From Candidatus Aminicenantota bacterium (lineage in GTDB: Bacteria; Acidobacteriota; Aminicenantia; Aminicenantales; Aminicenantaceae), in contig DAOVBT010000181.1 of NCBI GenBank assembly GCA_030670375.1, forward strand, positions 1-5,153: a DNA stretch of 5,153 nt. The letters run 5' to 3'. The notes beneath the pieces were generated by a model, which saw nothing but the letters and a program-made list of their open reading frames with translations, did no database searches and was not told the DNA's origin. Shown one piece after another: positions 5,123 through 5,153 of the stretch. A program made the position numbers and the translations under genes. The first letter of the stretch is position 1. Each line of letters opens with the position of its first letter.

Positions 5123-5153
5123 TTTTATCAATAATCCACAATAAATCAAGATG

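Noticed and set aside
4922..5134. 70-codon plus-strand frame at the right end
   Set aside because: It starts inside the DUF362 gene on the opposite strand, has no ribosome site that stands out and an odd phenylalanine-rich composition, so it is treated as chance.

Overview
The window carries one housekeeping gene running off the left edge, two further protein genes, one tRNA gene and a small repeat-bounded insertion. The GyrB is the long form with an insertion in its TOPRIM domain, as in Gram-negative-type lineages. Intergenic DNA is AT-rich and the coding DNA is of moderate GC. The Fe-S protein is of a kind common in anaerobes. This fits an anaerobic or metabolically diverse bacterium, for example Desulfobacterota-like or a related candidate phylum. 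The sequence alone does not fix the taxon.

Layout from left to right. Bases 1-1995 (minus) encode the first 665 residues of DNA gyrase subunit B; the rest lies beyond base 1. Bases 1996-2244 are the AT-rich gyrB leader and promoter region, with a sigma70-like promoter and a TATACA/TGTATA dyad. Bases 2245-2656 form a MITE-like or REP-like element of about 412 bp with long, imperfect terminal inverted repeats. Its interior holds a 53-codon ORF of unknown meaning on the minus strand. Sixteen bases after the element comes the Shine-Dalgarno site of a DRG/Obg-like GTPase with a C-terminal TGS domain (2682-3671, plus). The frame stays open upstream to 2550, but those extra 44 codons are mostly element sequence, so the ATG at 2682 is preferred. 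A tRNA-Pro(CGG) gene with its own strong promoter follows (3721-3798). A DUF362-type protein with two 4Fe-4S motifs (3899-4969, minus) converges on the tRNA. The last 180 bases hold either its promoter or the end of a small upstream gene whose frame changes at an A7 run.

The genes do not form one pathway. gyrB and the GTPase diverge from a shared region split by the insertion. The GTPase and tRNA are translation-related and co-oriented, but the tRNA has its own promoter. The most unusual item is the inverted-repeat element and its effect on the upstream region and start annotation of the GTPase. I see no CRISPR array, toxin-antitoxin pair, phage gene or defence system.
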